Of a stretch of DNA of 64,000 nucleotides, positions 36,383 to 49,015 are shown one piece after another. The translations under genes were made by a program, and so were the position numbers. The stretch is from contig NC_090953.1 of assembly GCF_040807025.1 (NCBI RefSeq), forward strand, positions 23,172,997-23,236,996. Reading direction: 5' to 3'. The notes beneath the pieces were generated by a model that did no database searches, was not told the origin of the DNA, and worked only from the letters and a program-made list of their open reading frames with translations. Numbering within the stretch: the first letter of the stretch is position 1; each line of letters begins with the position of its first letter. The stretch comes from Struthio camelus. Lineage: Eukaryota; Chordata; Aves; Struthioniformes; Struthionidae.

Positions 36383-39300
36383 TCAGGCAGAGCTTTTTTG
36401 CCAATGTGTATGAACATCCTCACCACCCTGCAGGCAAGAGAGGAAGAAGTCACAGCTCCAAAAGCAATGGGAGAATTCAAGTGCCACATGCCACAGAGGG
36501 CTCCTGAGCAGCACAGAGCCTGCAGGCTCCAGTGCTACAGTCTGCAGCAGGTCCAATGCCCCCCTGACACTGCTAGCAGAGCTCAGTGCTGTGCATAAGG
36601 CAAACAAGTTCAAGGAAATATTTGCCCCTTCTAGAGGCTGCTTGCCTCTTCAGAAGCTGCCCAAAATCCTTGGTTGTCCATTTCCAGGGTCTGGGTCCCT
36701 GCTTCAGGGTCTCTCCTGTCCCAGAGGGCTGCCACATCCTGCCAGGCCAGCCTCTTGGTCCTCAGGCACTGTGGAGGAGAGCACCATGGCTGCAGGCACC
36801 CCAGCACCACCCCAGTGCACCTGCTCCCTGCCCTGAGGTCTTCCCAGAGAGGCTAGTTGCTGCTGCTTGTTTCCCTGCTAATCTTTCACCCCAACCATCC
36901 CAAGCAGGGCTGCAACATCAGCAGCTTCTGCAAAAGCCACTCTGGCCCATTTGGGTCTGCGCTGAACAGCACAGCCCTCCTATTACTCTAAGTCACTATT
37001 TGAGCCTGGGTAGCTGCATGGACACCGCAGCAGTTGCATTATCCCACAAAGGAGACAGAGGCAAATATTGTCCTTACCACCAGCAAGACAATGGGAATAG
37101 TAATGATGCCAAGGCCACACATGACAATGATCACCACTCCATACTCAGGAAAGCCTGAATCAGCAGGGGGAGGCTCCAGGGTGTCCTCTAGAGCAGAGCA
37201 CAACAGTTAGCACCATTCCTGCACAATACAAGAACTCTACCTGGTGCTATTGCAGCCACCCACTCTCCTTTGGAGCACAGCAAAGAGTATGAAGGATGCC
37301 AGCATCTCTAGTCAACACCTTCAAGACCCTTTTCCAGATAACCCTTGTCTGCCACTACACCAGCCTTCAGCAGACCTGTCTCTCCAGCTCCACTCCCTGA
37401 AGGCTGTGCAGAGGGACAGCTGACTGTAGTTGTTACCAGCATTGTGTTTTCAGCCTTACTCAGATCAACCACCGCAAGCTGGGTTCTGCCTCCTTATCAG
37501 CCCAGACATCTCACCCTCCTTTTGGGTAACAGGCAGCACAATACACTGTGGATCTAACTCAGCTCACGCTCCAAGCATGGAGCTTGGAGCTAGGGAAATG
37601 CATGTTCCCCACACACCCAAGGGCAAGCTTACCTCCCACAGCAAGAGAGAAGGGGTCCACCTGGAAGCCTGAACCAGCCCAAGCCTTGTCTGGCCCAACT
37701 GAGACAGCAAGTGCCTCCAAAACCTCCAGGCTGGTTGGAGCAGGGTGCTGGAAGATCACATCCCCATGACAGATCAAGGAGCCAGGCCTACGGACAGGGT
37801 TGGAAGAGTTCCAGCAGCTGCCAGCCTCACCATGACCTGGTAACAACCCATACTTCCCACTGGTTTTGCCCAAAATAGTATCCCTGCATTCAGCTATGAG
37901 GCATTAAATTAACAGCTCCTTTTTTATGATGTTAGGGACATCCCTGGGAGTCTAGGAAGCTACTCCTCAAACAGTTACACTGGGTAGCTCAAAAGCTTGT
38001 AGTTAAGTGTTTGAGCTCAGCTGCCTGCTACAAACCCTTCTAGGGCTGAGGCAATAGGCCGGAAGCTGGGATCTATTGGTTGATGTGCATGCATGCATAT
38101 TTAGGGAGACCTCCCTGAACCTGCATCCCTCACCCCTCCCTCCAGCTCCTCTGCACGAGTCCTCCTGCCCCAGCAGACTATTCCTACTCACAGGAATCCT
38201 CTTATGACCACTTGCAGGAAGCTCCTGTGATCCCTCAGGGCTCTTCCCACCTGGAAGAGAGTTTTTGCTCAGCTCCCCACCAGCCTTCTGAGCATTTCCC
38301 CCAGTCAGACCACTGCTTCCATAGCCACAAGGCAGCTGGGACAGCTGCTACAGCAAGGATAAGACAGATGAGACTAGTCCTGCAGCCAGGTCTCTGGTTT
38401 CATTGTGACAGCCTGAACTACTGAAACACTATCAGCAGTGAGAGCATCCTAGCACTGGAGTCCCTGGGGGTAGTGTCCTCACATGGGAAAGGTCACAGCA
38501 GCACTCTTTCTCCACACAGGAGGCATTTATCAAATGCTCTTAGCTGCCATCCTTGATCTAGAATAAGTTCGTCCTCAGTCTTTCCGAGGAAAGGCTTCAA
38601 GGACCCCAGAGCTCAGGGTCTTGTTCTTTCAGCATGTTTCAGCCATGGCACTGGCGTTGTAAGGGCCTGGTTTGGACAACCCTGAAGCATTTCCTTTCCT
38701 CCAGCCCCAGTGGCCTCCTTTTCTCAGAGGAGGCTGCTCCCCTTCTACCAGCCATGCCTACCACATCACCAAGCTCTCTTGTGAGCTCCTGGTACTCTAC
38801 AGAAAATGGATCCAGAAGGTCCTCACTGAAGTGTCTGTTGGTGACCAAGAAGGAGACTGGGTAAACCTTCAGATGAAGTCTGGCTCCTGAGGAGGAAAAA
38901 CACCACTGCTAGGTGACTGCCCCTGGCAGTAAGCCCTGCCACAGAGGGACTGTCCTTACCCTCCACTGAGAGAGAGATTAGATCCACAGAGCAGGTTGAG
39001 AGCACCTTCAGGGCCTGCAGAACCTTAGCAACATCAGCATGGACAACTGTGTTGAGATAGACCTCTCCGCTGATCTCCAGGTCCCCTCTGAGGTTTCTAA
39101 GAGAAGAGAAGGGCTCTAAGCAAGGCAGGAAGGCTGGAAACACTCATAGAGCCTCACCCAGCCTTTCTAGCACACTCAGTTCAGCAGTTCATGTCTACTC
39201 AGCCCAGGAAAGATCCTCAGACCTGGACATCATCTGCAGTGAAATCTAGTGGTCATTCTGTCCCTTCCATCTGTGCTGAAGGGTCCATGAAAGGATGGTC

Positions 39301-42300
39301 CCCACTCACACTTCTGGGTCCAGAAGTAAGATGAGGATGTTTCATGTCAGCTGCCTCCTGCCTTGCTCAGGCTGAGTGAGGAATCACCACATCAGGATCA
39401 ATGCTCCAGTCTCCCACGTTCAGGAAGGGAGACAGTTACAGTATTTGGCAGTATTGTTTGACATCACTCTAGTCCCTGCCTTCACAGGGAGGGCTACCTT
39501 CCCGAGACTTTAAAATATCCATGCCTCTACACTTCCAGCAGCCCAGTCAGGGCAGCTATGAGGAGACTCTCTCCAGGTCTCCTAGTGTAGGAGAACCTCA
39601 CCCTCCCCATCTTTGCAGCATTACCAATAGGCTGCTGAGTGCCTTATACAGCACCAAGTTAAATAAGTGAGACTTCATTAAAGAGCTCTAGAGAGGGGTA
39701 GTCCTCTCCCATACCTGAGCTGGGCAATAGTGAAGTTCTTCACATGGTATAGGACGCTGAGTGACTGGATCACCTATAGGAAGATGAGACAACAGCTCAT
39801 ACCCTACCTCTGCTTTCAGTGGAGGTGATATTATTTTGCAGAAAGCCGAGTAGTCAGCCTGTGTCCTTTTGCCCATAGGCAAAGTTCCCAGCATCATTCT
39901 TTGGAAAGAGCCACCAGCATTCCCTGCTATACCCTCTACTGCCAGCTGCCTGTTCTCCAATGTTACATGCTTTCCTTTAGGAGGCCTCAAAGAAAAAAGC
40001 ATCCCTCTGACCAGAGGAAAGGTCACTAGTGAGACAGACAGGTGCTGTCCCTCCTCGCAGAAGCCATTCAGTGCTAGCCTCCCTCCACCCCATCTCACTC
40101 CAGTTCAGCATGGAGACCCCCAGTGGGCAGGAGCATCCAGTCTCAGCATGCAGACCAAGACCTGCCGTACCTCACTGATCAGTCTGTCCAGAGGGTCTGT
40201 CCTGCCCATTCCACCAGATGCAACAGAGCCAAGTCGGAGAGCAATGAGAGAGATGGACAACTTCTCGGGGTCCAGGTTCTCTAGACTGAAGCCTACAAGA
40301 TTTAAAAAGACTTATACCCTTACCTGTTCTTCCACCTTGCCTGGGAGATACTAGCCAGGCTTGAGTTTATCATCTTTAGCACACAATGAAAGCTAAAGCC
40401 AGCAGGTCAACTAACGCCAGCTCAAGACCTAATCCTTTTGTGTTGAGAAGGGTTTTGGATGTACAGCCACCTCTCAGAGCAGAAGCAGGTTAAGGAGAAG
40501 TCAGAGTTTAGCAGAAGTAGTGGGCCATGTATTACTGCACAGTCTCCAGCATCCTTTGTACTGAAGAGTTTTACATGGGTCGGAGTGGAAAGATTAAGGG
40601 TAGGTGAAGACTGAGATCCAAGCTGGTCAGGTTTCAGCTTTGAAGGACCTGCAGGAACAGATGATGGCAGCTGTCCTGATGCAGTAGGAGCTCCATGGCT
40701 TACCACTTGACTGGATGGACTGCACCTCCAATTGCCAGCTGAAGGGGTCTCTTCCTCTGCTCACTTCTGTGACAATTGTACGGATGAGGTGAGAGCTTGT
40801 GGGAGCAGGACTGTCTCCCCGGAACAGAGCCTCCCCTTGCACGATGACAGAGCCATTCCTAGGAAGCACACAAGCTGACAAAGCCTTGTCCAAATGCACA
40901 TGCTTTGCACAGGCCTAGCCAGGGAAGCTCTGCTCCCATTTGGGAGCAGGTTACAAGGCATCAGCCCAGCCTTAACACCCCACCCAGGGAGGTGTTAGGT
41001 GCAAGGCTCCTGAGAAGCTTTGTCTGGAGCCGAGGACACTTTTGACCAGGAATCCCCTGGGAAGATGATCCTGGGGAGGGAGCATAGCCCCTCAAGAGCT
41101 GTTTGTTTTCTCTGGAGCATTTTGATGGAGAAAGGCCTTCCTCCAACCCAAACCCACCCATCTCCATCTGTTACCCCAGAGCAGAGCTGTCTACTCACAT
41201 AAACTCAAGGATATTTGCTTGGAGGAAGTTCTCATAGGTGGATAGCATTCCGTTTAGCTAGAAGAAATATATTGTAGTTGAGAAGCTTTTGCAAGCTCCC
41301 CAGTATGAATGTGGCACATACCAGGAGCTGTGCAATAAAGATAGAGCTGGAAAGGGAAGTCAGCTTGGCTTGCCCTTGGGTAGCAGGCTAGCTGCCCCAG
41401 TAGAACCAAGGCCTCTAAGATTAGGACAGCTGAGCTAGCCTATCCAGGGCACCAGACAGCCTGAGGCAAGCCTAGGAAAGCAGGCAAGAGGAAACACCTC
41501 CACCACCAAGACAGTATGTGATGGCCCCATGGGCCCACTAGCTACCAAGGTTAGGCGAGTCCAGTCCAATCTCAGACTTGGCATCCAGGTTTAGCTCCAG
41601 TGCTGTAGCACCAGGACTTACCAAACCAAAGGGGAAAGGGTGTCTCCACCACTCACAGTAGGGGATTACAAAGAGCAGCTGAGGACAGTGGCTTTTCAGC
41701 TACTTGGCTCAGTCCCATTCACCCAGAAGTAGAAACACCTCCACAGACAGGGTAAAGTCCACTAGCCAGCTCTGGAGGAGTCAGTCTGCACTTACCATTA
41801 GCCTCACTTCCTTCTCAAGCTTCTTGTAGCTCTCTGAAGACTTGCTGCTCAGAGCCTCGCTGTAAGCAATGCCTGTGAGTCTGAACTGCAAGGGCAACAC
41901 ATGCACATGTGCAGGAGAGAGGAGTCCAGGGGCTTGGGACACAGGGAGCTTTGCCTCAGGGGAGCCCAGCTTGCTTGCAGCCATGGACTCGGTTGGGGGT
42001 GCAGCTGCAGTGAAGCCCTTCCCTGCAGGTGTGGGTCTGGTGGCTGCAGAGAGGTCCTCTCCAGCTATGAAGGGGGGCTGTGAGGTAACAACCAAGCGAC
42101 TGGACACAGAGTGAGTGACAGGCATGAATCCTGTTGGTACAGTCATGGTCTGAGAGGTTAGCAGAGACCCAGGGCCATATACAGCTCTGGTGGAAGTTGA
42201 CACATAGGAGAGAGATGAGAAGGCTGTCTTGCCAGTCTGGAATGCAGTGCTGGCCTCAGGCTGATGCCCTGGAGTGGGGTCTTTCAAAGTGGGAGAAGAG

Positions 42301-44906
42301 GCAGAGCTCTGAATAGCACAGGTGGGCTCTGGAGGTCCTGATGGAACAGCTGCATCTGAAGTCACCCTAGGCTTCCCACTTGTGGCTCCTTCTGCCACAG
42401 CTGCCTCTGCAGGCAGCACACTTCTCTCTGCCACCTCTGTGGCCACACGTGCAGCCTGGTATTGCCCTGGAGTCCCAGCAGTGGGCCCATCCTCATATGC
42501 TATTGCAAAGGAGGACATGGGGAAGAGCTTGGGGTGCAGAGAAGGCCTCCAGGTAGGTTGACTCAGGGGGGCACCATCTGTCACACCTGCAGCTTCCAGA
42601 GAAGAAGCCACTGCAGCAGCTCCACCCTTGCAGGATGTTTTGGACACTCTAGGCTCTGAGACAGTGTCAAGAGCTGCCAAGCTCACTCCAGCCACAGTAT
42701 CACCTGCAGTTCTGGTGTCTCTTGTCAGAGCAGAGGAAGGAGGACTGCCACTAGATGTAGACAGAGTCTGCTTTACAGAGTGGGAAGACAGATTGCCTTG
42801 TTTCTCTGAGGTGACAGCAGGTCCCCTGAACTCCTCTGCAGCAGGGAAGGGAGCCAGCGTTTGCTGGTGCTTGACATCGTGAGTAGCTGATGCAGCACTG
42901 GGAGGTGATGCAGAGACAGCAGCCAGAAGGCTGGACCCATTTTTCAGTACCTTGGCCAGGACTGTGTCCGCCAGCAGAGCAGCTTCTCCATGCAGGAAGC
43001 TATCAGCAGGATGTGTGCCCCAGGCCCTCTTAGGCTTCGCAGCTGAGGGTGCCCCCATGGTGCCAGGATGTATTTCAGCTAAGCTGGATGTCCTTTCTGA
43101 TAGCAGAGTTGGAAGCACCCCTGGAAGCGGTACCAGCCTAGAAGCAGCAGTGGGGTCTTTGCCCATACCAAGGTCAGGCAGGCTGGTTGAATGGCTGGAG
43201 GAGTGCTGGCCAGGGCTTGGTGTCACCACCTCCTTCTGCCTATTATGACTCCAGTGGCTCATCAGCAGGGATCCTGTTGTGGCTTCAGCAACCACAGCTT
43301 CATGCTGGACATCAGAGAAGCTGCTGGCTGTAGATCGGTCCAGCAAAGGCATACTCCTGGGAGCCTGAACCACAGTCACAGCTCTGGCCTGAGAGGGCAC
43401 GTTGTGGGCTGTGACTCTAGCAGGAGGCTTAGAGCTCACCACCAGGCTGTGGTCAGCTCTGCAAAGCGTGGTCCCACAGTCAGAGGATGCCCCAGCTGAG
43501 GCCAGTTTGAACAAGGCCCTTGTCACATCTGGGCCAGCAGAAATCTCAGGGTCTAGCAGACTAGCAGCAGGCCAGGCTGACTGGCCAGCTGGCTTCAGGG
43601 ACAGCAGCAAACCAAGTCTAGACTGGTCTGTTGTGGTATGGCTCAGGGAAGGAGTACCTGCCAGCATCTCTGCTGAACCCACACCTGATGGGGCATCGGA
43701 TGGGACATGAGCCTCCCTAGCAGCAACTTCTTCAGGCAAGGCCAGTCGCGTAGGCACCACATCCAGCAATTCAGTCCCTGCATCCACAGCAGGCTTCTCC
43801 TCAGTCCCTGCAGAGGCACCAGAGGGGGTTGCAGCCAGGCAGGGAGCCCGCAGCAGTGCCAGGGTCATGGGTGACAGCGGTGCTGGGGAGGAGGCAGCAG
43901 GCACCCAGGGCTGCCTGTCCATAGCAGCTGTGGAGCTCTCCACCAGAGCAGGTTTCTGGTCAGGCATCCTCACAGTCCGAAGAGTGCCCCAAGATCTCCT
44001 CCCTTGACTCCGCATCTTGGAGATGAGCTGTGCCATGCCTGTTGGAGGGAGGCTGGGGCCACCCTTGCTGCTCAGGAGAGGGGAAGACCCTGGTCCTGCC
44101 CTCATAGGCTCTGCAGCTGGACCAAGCTCAGTGGCCACCTGCCCACAGCCACGGGCTGAAGCCATGGCCACTGCAGGCAGACGTGTAGCTTCATGTAGGC
44201 CTGCTCCCTCACCAGGGAGGCTTTCCAAAGCCACATCATGCCTCAAGGCAGAGCCAGGAGGTGAGAAGCCAGCAGTTGGGGTAGCCCCTGCAGCAGCACG
44301 GAGGAGCTGAGCTGACACAGTAGGCGCTTGGGAGAGCATCACAGCAATGGCTGCAGCACCAGACCCCTGTGCTTCCCCTGCCAGGGATCCGGGCTGTGGC
44401 ACCAATAGGGTCTGAGGTGTTGAGGGAACAGCAGTATCTTGTGTCAGTGCCCCCAGGCTCAGTCTCTCAGCATCAGCACTGTGGTACAAGTCTCCTTCAA
44501 CTCCTGGGAAGGTGCCAGGTGCCACCAGTGCCCTCTCAGATTGTTGCATTGCGGGGGAGGTATGTGGATCCTGATATGCTGCCACCAAGTCATCACTCAC
44601 CCTGCTCTGGGAGGGTTTTAAGCCTGGCTGAGCATGAGAAAGAGGCTGGGAGGCAGGAAAGGCCTGAGACAGGGCAGCCAGAGACCCCACGCTGTATGGG
44701 AGCACAGTAGCAGACAGACAGATAGCCAGCACCAGGAGAGCTTTGCATCTCCACCCACTGGTAGCCTCAGCCACATTTGCAGCAGGACACAGAGTTGTGC
44801 ATGCATCCCCTTCTCTCTCACTCCAAAGTGCCATCTTTGGCCAAAGGCTAGCAGCATCAGCAGGGTTTGGTGGTCCTGCACCTCGGCTCTGCTTGGGGGA
44901 TCCCAT
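36383..44906 (-). CDS. TRCG1: SEA-domain mucin-like membrane protein, likely TRCG1 (taste receptor cell gene 1) orthologue
   Basis: Predicted single-pass surface mucin. Exons: 44906-41796, 41257-41199, 40858-40704, 40292-40171, 39773-39715, 39096-38960, 38886-38762, 38250-38192, 37787-37633, 37187-37078, 36427-36383; all phases join, about 1378 residues. Exon 1 carries a hydrophobic segment near residues 55-78 (late signal or anchor), then about 950 Ser/Thr/Pro/Ala-rich residues. Three SEA modules follow, each centred on a 59-bp exon. SEA1 contains NGSVIV, matching the GSxxV autocleavage motif; SEA2 has RGDLEI and SEA3 PGSLIC there. The transmembrane segment is in exon 10 (EYGVVIIVMCGLGI onward); the tail is about 14 residues. 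The symbol rests on position between COMMD4 and C15orf39, as for mouse Trcg1, plus SEA content. Human has no clear counterpart that I recall. An IMPG-like relative is the alternative. The last exon is least certain. Confidence 0.7.
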
Positions 44907-45570
44907 GGCAAGAGCTCAGCTGTGAAGAGTTGCAGCAGAAGCCTTAGGTTGGGTCCTCCCACCTCAAGGTGCACCAGCCTGCCCCCAGAGCACCCACAAG
45001 CCCAGCCAGTGCTGAGCTGCAGCCCCAACAGCCCAGCACACCCCAAAGGGCCTGGCCACAGCAGTGGCCAGAGCCAGGGAAAACAAGATAGACCAACACC
45101 AGGACCTCTGCAGGCTCCAGCTGCATTAAATGATTTTTCTGTCTCAGGAGCAATTTGTGCCAAGTCTCAGCATCAGGTGTTCACTTTCCCAAGAGCCTGG
45201 GAAGCTCCTGTTTCAGGAGACCTGTCACCAGTCTCCTAGTCAGACATTACCTCACCTGCCACCTGGAGCATCCAGCCTCACGGGGAAAAGCAAGAGCTGC
45301 CACCCCTTCAGCCAGCCAGTAACCCCTTCTTCTCCTTCCAGCCTCTGCCACCAGGCTGGGGGCAGCTTCCCCCACAGCTTTCTGCTGCACAGCCTCTCCT
45401 GCAGCCTGCTGATGTCCTTCTGTCCTCACACCAAACACACACACCAATGCACACCTCACAGCCCTTCTCCACCCAAACCCCTCCAGCACAGCACAAAACA
45501 CACCAGCCCAAACCCACCACCAAGTCAGCATGCTCCTACCTGGCAGCACCCAGGCAGAGAAGAGAGCACA
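44907..45570 (-). other. SEA-mucin gene 5' end: non-coding exon and intron 1
   Basis: The coding exon is preceded by a pyrimidine tract and acceptor (exon start at about 44919, 13 bp before the ATG). Upstream, a donor CCAG|GTAGGA near 45541 would end a short non-coding first exon starting about 30 bp below the TATA-like box. An alternative small frame starting at 45549 or 45531 looks like a signal peptide (MLTWWWVWAGVFCAVL) but lacks a convincing in-frame junction to the main exon. Confidence 0.45.
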
Positions 45571-45591
45571 AGCCTTAGGCTCAGCCCTGCG

Positions 45592-45598
45592 CTTTTAT
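45592..45598 (-). promoter_or_regulatory. TATA-like box (ATAAAAG) of the SEA-mucin gene
   Basis: CTTTTAT on the + strand reads ATAAAAG toward the gene, roughly 50 bp upstream of the proposed first donor. A TATA box in CpG-poor sequence suggests a focused, tissue-restricted promoter, unlike the CpG-island promoters of its neighbours. Confidence 0.5.
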
Positions 45599-45649
45599 CT
45601 CCTTCCCCTGCTCGTGGCCAGGCAGGCCCAGTCCCAGCTGTGCCCCGTT

Positions 45650-46600
45650 AACCCCCTCGGCCGTTCACACTTCCCCAGGTGATGCTGTTCCCCAGCACAG
45701 CTGCCTGGGGACCCCCCGCGCCCCTCTGCTCCTCATTAAGCCTTGGCACACGCAGGGTTTTACCTGGCTGTTTCTGCAGGTAGGTTGTTCCCCAAGCACC
45801 GTCCCCGCGGGTGCACTTCAAAACGCCGTACTCGCCCGGACAAGACTTTGTTGTGAGAGATGGGGGAGAGGAAGAGAAACGTTTGGGGTGCAGACATGGG
45901 GCAGGGGTTTGAAGGCAGCCGTGTGCTGCTGCTCCCCTTTTATGTGCCAGGAATTTGGAGGGAAAGGGAGCCTCTGTGCAGCCTCCAGCAGCCACAGCGC
46001 CTCCGAGCGCCGAGCCGAGGCTCGGCGGGCGAGAGCTGGGTACCTCCGTCCGCACTGCCGCACGCCGCGGCCGGCGGAGGGCTGCAGCCCTGCGCGCCTT
46101 CGCGCCGTTCCCCGGCAGGAGCTGCCGGCTGCTGACAGCGCTGCTTGCTGCTGCGCCGGTAATTTGGGTTGAATTTGGGTAATCTGGGGGTGTTTGGTGC
46201 TGGTGCTGCGGGGACCAGGCGCTCGGCACCCCAACACCCGCAGCAGCTGGGACCCTGCATCCTCCTCTTTGCCAATAATCTCCGGAAGGAGGCACCGGAC
46301 CGATCGCTTTTTGCCCGTTGCATGCAAGGAAAAGCATATCGGCCGCAGGATCGAGCCCCAGTAAAGCGAGCGGGAGTGCATCCAGCCGGTCCGGTGGCGC
46401 AGCCTGCCCGTTCGGGACGCCCTCCATCCCCGGAGAAGTCCCAGGTGCCCGTCGCTCCGCGACCCGCTGCCGGCTCCGACCGCGGCGCTCCCTCCCCACC
46501 TGCACCGGGCGAAGCCTCGCACGGGGCGGCCGTGGCCGTGGCCGCCCCCGGCCGCGCTGGCAAGCAGAGAGCCAAGCAAGGTGTTCCAAAACGAGCCAAA
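45650..46600. other. CpG-rich intergenic segment, no gene recognised
   Basis: CpG density rises sharply after about 45645, peaking at 45980-46560 (CpG-island-like). It lies upstream of the SEA-mucin promoter and beyond the presumed 3' end of the C15orf39 homologue. Open frames on both strands look like compositional artefacts. Confidence 0.5.
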
Positions 46601-46605
46601 AACAC

Positions 46606-46683
46606 TTTAATTAGGTGAGGCACCTCTTAAAATCCATATTCTTACAAAACATTTAAATAAAGTGAAGGAACTTTCTTTCTGGG

Positions 46684-46724
<41 letters not shown>

Positions 46725-49015
46725 CACACATATATATATATATATAAAAGGACAATATTATTAACAAACACGGCTTTCAGAATCGCTTTACAATGCTACT
46801 CACAGACTCCGCGTGGCAAGAGGGAGCAAGGAGGACAGCAGAGTCCCCCCGACTGCCCGGGCATCTGCACGCTCGGTATGTCCCACTGGAAAACAGAAAC
46901 GCACCTGCACTAAACAGTGCGGCAGCAGCGACTGCCTCCCAAAGTCAGGAACGCAACATTGGGCTAAGATGGGTCTATGGTGCGGTTTGGGTATTTTTTT
47001 GTTTTCATTTTCTTAGTATAAAATAAATACTTCCTGTAGTGAAAAAAAACCTCCTCATCTAAACTGGTTCCTCCGCTCCCTGCAACAGCTGGAAACACCT
47101 GAGTGCTGAGTTTTTAAGGCCTCTGCTCCGGTCTGTACGTCTGCAGCAGGCAAAAGCCAGCCGCGCTCGGCCGACTGGGCAAGTGCAAGTACGTCCGCTC
47201 TTAGGTGGCCGCCGCGGGACGGGGGAAGCCCGGCGCCCCGAAACACGTCGGGATGGAAGCGATCTCCTCTTTAGAGGTCCGGCAGCACCGTTCCTGTCCC
47301 CCTCGCCTTCCCCTCCGTCTCCAGGCGCTGGCATCACCCGTCACTCGAGGGTCGCCGCTCCTTCGTCAAGTATAAAGGATCACCACCAAATACGCGCCTC
47401 CAGCTTCCTTTCAGGACACCCAGCTGACTGTCACTGCGCTGTGACAGTCTGGCGGTTGCCTTTGTTAGCTTTAATCGTCTTTCAAAACGTTCTTGAAGCC
47501 GCTTGCCGGTGTGATCCAGGACTGAACCTCTCACGCAGAACGGTATCTCTCGCTCCACCTTGGTCCGGCACAGTAAAAAGGTGAAGCCGTTTTAAGTTTA
47601 AATAAACAAAAAAAGACAAGTATAAATTACTACTTTAAAAAAAAACCACATAACCTGAAGGCAGCAGCTCCTTATAAAGGTAATTCCATAACATTTTTAA
47701 AATGTCTTCGTTTAAAACAACAAAAAAATCAGTCCCGTAACTGCGGAAGTCGTGATTTCCCGCGCCCCTCAGCGTTGCATTAGGTCCCGGTAGCGCTCGA
47801 AAGATTAAGGAAGGGGAGGGTGCCGGCGGGCAGGCGCCTTTATCGGGAGCCGCGCGCCCGAAGCGGCAGAGGCGGCTTCCGAGGAGAGCGGACGGGACGC
47901 GCCGGATGGTCCCTGCCACGCTCGGCCTTCCCGCGGGGCCCCGTCGCGTGCGCGAAACGCCGGCGCCAGCCTGCGGCTGCGCGAGACCCCGCGGCGGGCT
48001 GCGGCCGGGGGACGGGGCGGGAGCCCCCTTCCAGCGCCGCCGCGGGAGCTCGACGCCGCGCCGGACCCCCGCGGGCGGCCGAGCGGCTACGGAAGGAAAC
48101 CGAAGGCTCCTGCTGGAAACCGAACGCCGAAGACGCTGTTTCGGGAGCGGATGTGCGAGCCCAGCGAGGCGGCGTCTTGCCGGCCTGCTCGGGCGAAGTC
48201 GCCCCGCTGGTGGGAGCCGAGGCTCTTCCCTGAGGTCTCCCAGCAAACGGCCGCTCCGTCTCGGGATCGGAGAGACCCCGCTCCAGCGGCGACAGGGAAC
48301 TCCCCTTCCCCGCGCTTCCCCCTGAGGACGCGGACGGGCTGCTCGGCACGTTCCCCGGCGCATCCCTTTTCCTCGTGCCATCTCTGGCCATCGGCTTTCG
48401 GGGTCTCCACGCCGGCCCTACCTGGGAGAGGAAAGGGCAGGAGGTCAGGGACACGGCTGCTGCACCTCCCCGCCGCGCTCCACCGTTAGCACGGAAAAAC
48501 GTGTCTCCGGTACCGACTGCCAGTGCGGGCGATGCTGGTGGCTTCGGGCTTTTTTTTTTTCCTCCCCTGCTCCGTCAGGTTTAATCACGTTCAAATCGTG
48601 GGCAGAAATCCCCTCCTGGGAGAGCGGCAGTGGTGCCCACAGAGGGTCCCGGCAGAGCCGGGTGGGAGGGCAGCACGGACCGCGGGAGCGGCAGAGGCGA
48701 GCGGGGGGCGCAGCCGGGGCCGTCTCCTCCGAGCGACCGGCGCTGGGACGGCGGGACGCGGGTCCCCGCAGCTCCCTCAGAGCCCTCTGGCTGGGATTTT
48801 TCAGGAGGAAAGGGACAGACCCGGCTCCCTGCACGAGGAGCTGGGTGGATCCTGCCAAAGCACCACAAGCTCTCTGAGGCTCGGGCCCCCCGCCCGCGCC
48901 AGCGTAACCTCCCCCCAGCCACGGCTTATATATACATATATACATACATCTTTATAAACATGCACAAAGAGCAGTTACCTACTTGGAGGCATGCTGGCCA
49001 GCCTGTGAACTGGAA
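46606..49015 (-). other. probable 3' part / 3'UTR of the C15orf39 homologue, with a CpG-rich block
   Basis: Downstream of the giant coding exon on the minus strand. ATTAAA (TTTAAT on +) near 46606-46611 could end the transcript. 46650-47060 is AT-rich with a TA repeat. 47780-48500 is CpG-island-like, unusual for a 3'UTR. A strong acceptor (long pyrimidine tract then CCCAG) at 48422 could start a coding terminal exon; in the phase required it would stay open to a stop at 48087. Confidence 0.35.
46689..46747. repeat. (TA)n microsatellite with short CA interruption
   Basis: Alternating TA for about 30 bp, a CATACACACA-like interruption, then further TA. Confidence 0.95.

Noticed and set aside
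45247-45549. Signal-peptide-like small frame (MLTWWWVWAGVFCAVL) upstream of the SEA-mucin exon
   Set aside because: Attractive as a first coding exon, but there is no convincing donor in a phase that joins the main exon without skipping its ATG. A non-coding first exon fits better.
47635-48454. Arg/Pro-rich frames of 205-248 residues on the minus strand in the CpG-rich block
   Set aside because: Arg/Pro/Gly-rich translation typical of CpG islands. I kept only the possibility that an acceptor at 48422 opens a terminal exon of the C15orf39 homologue.
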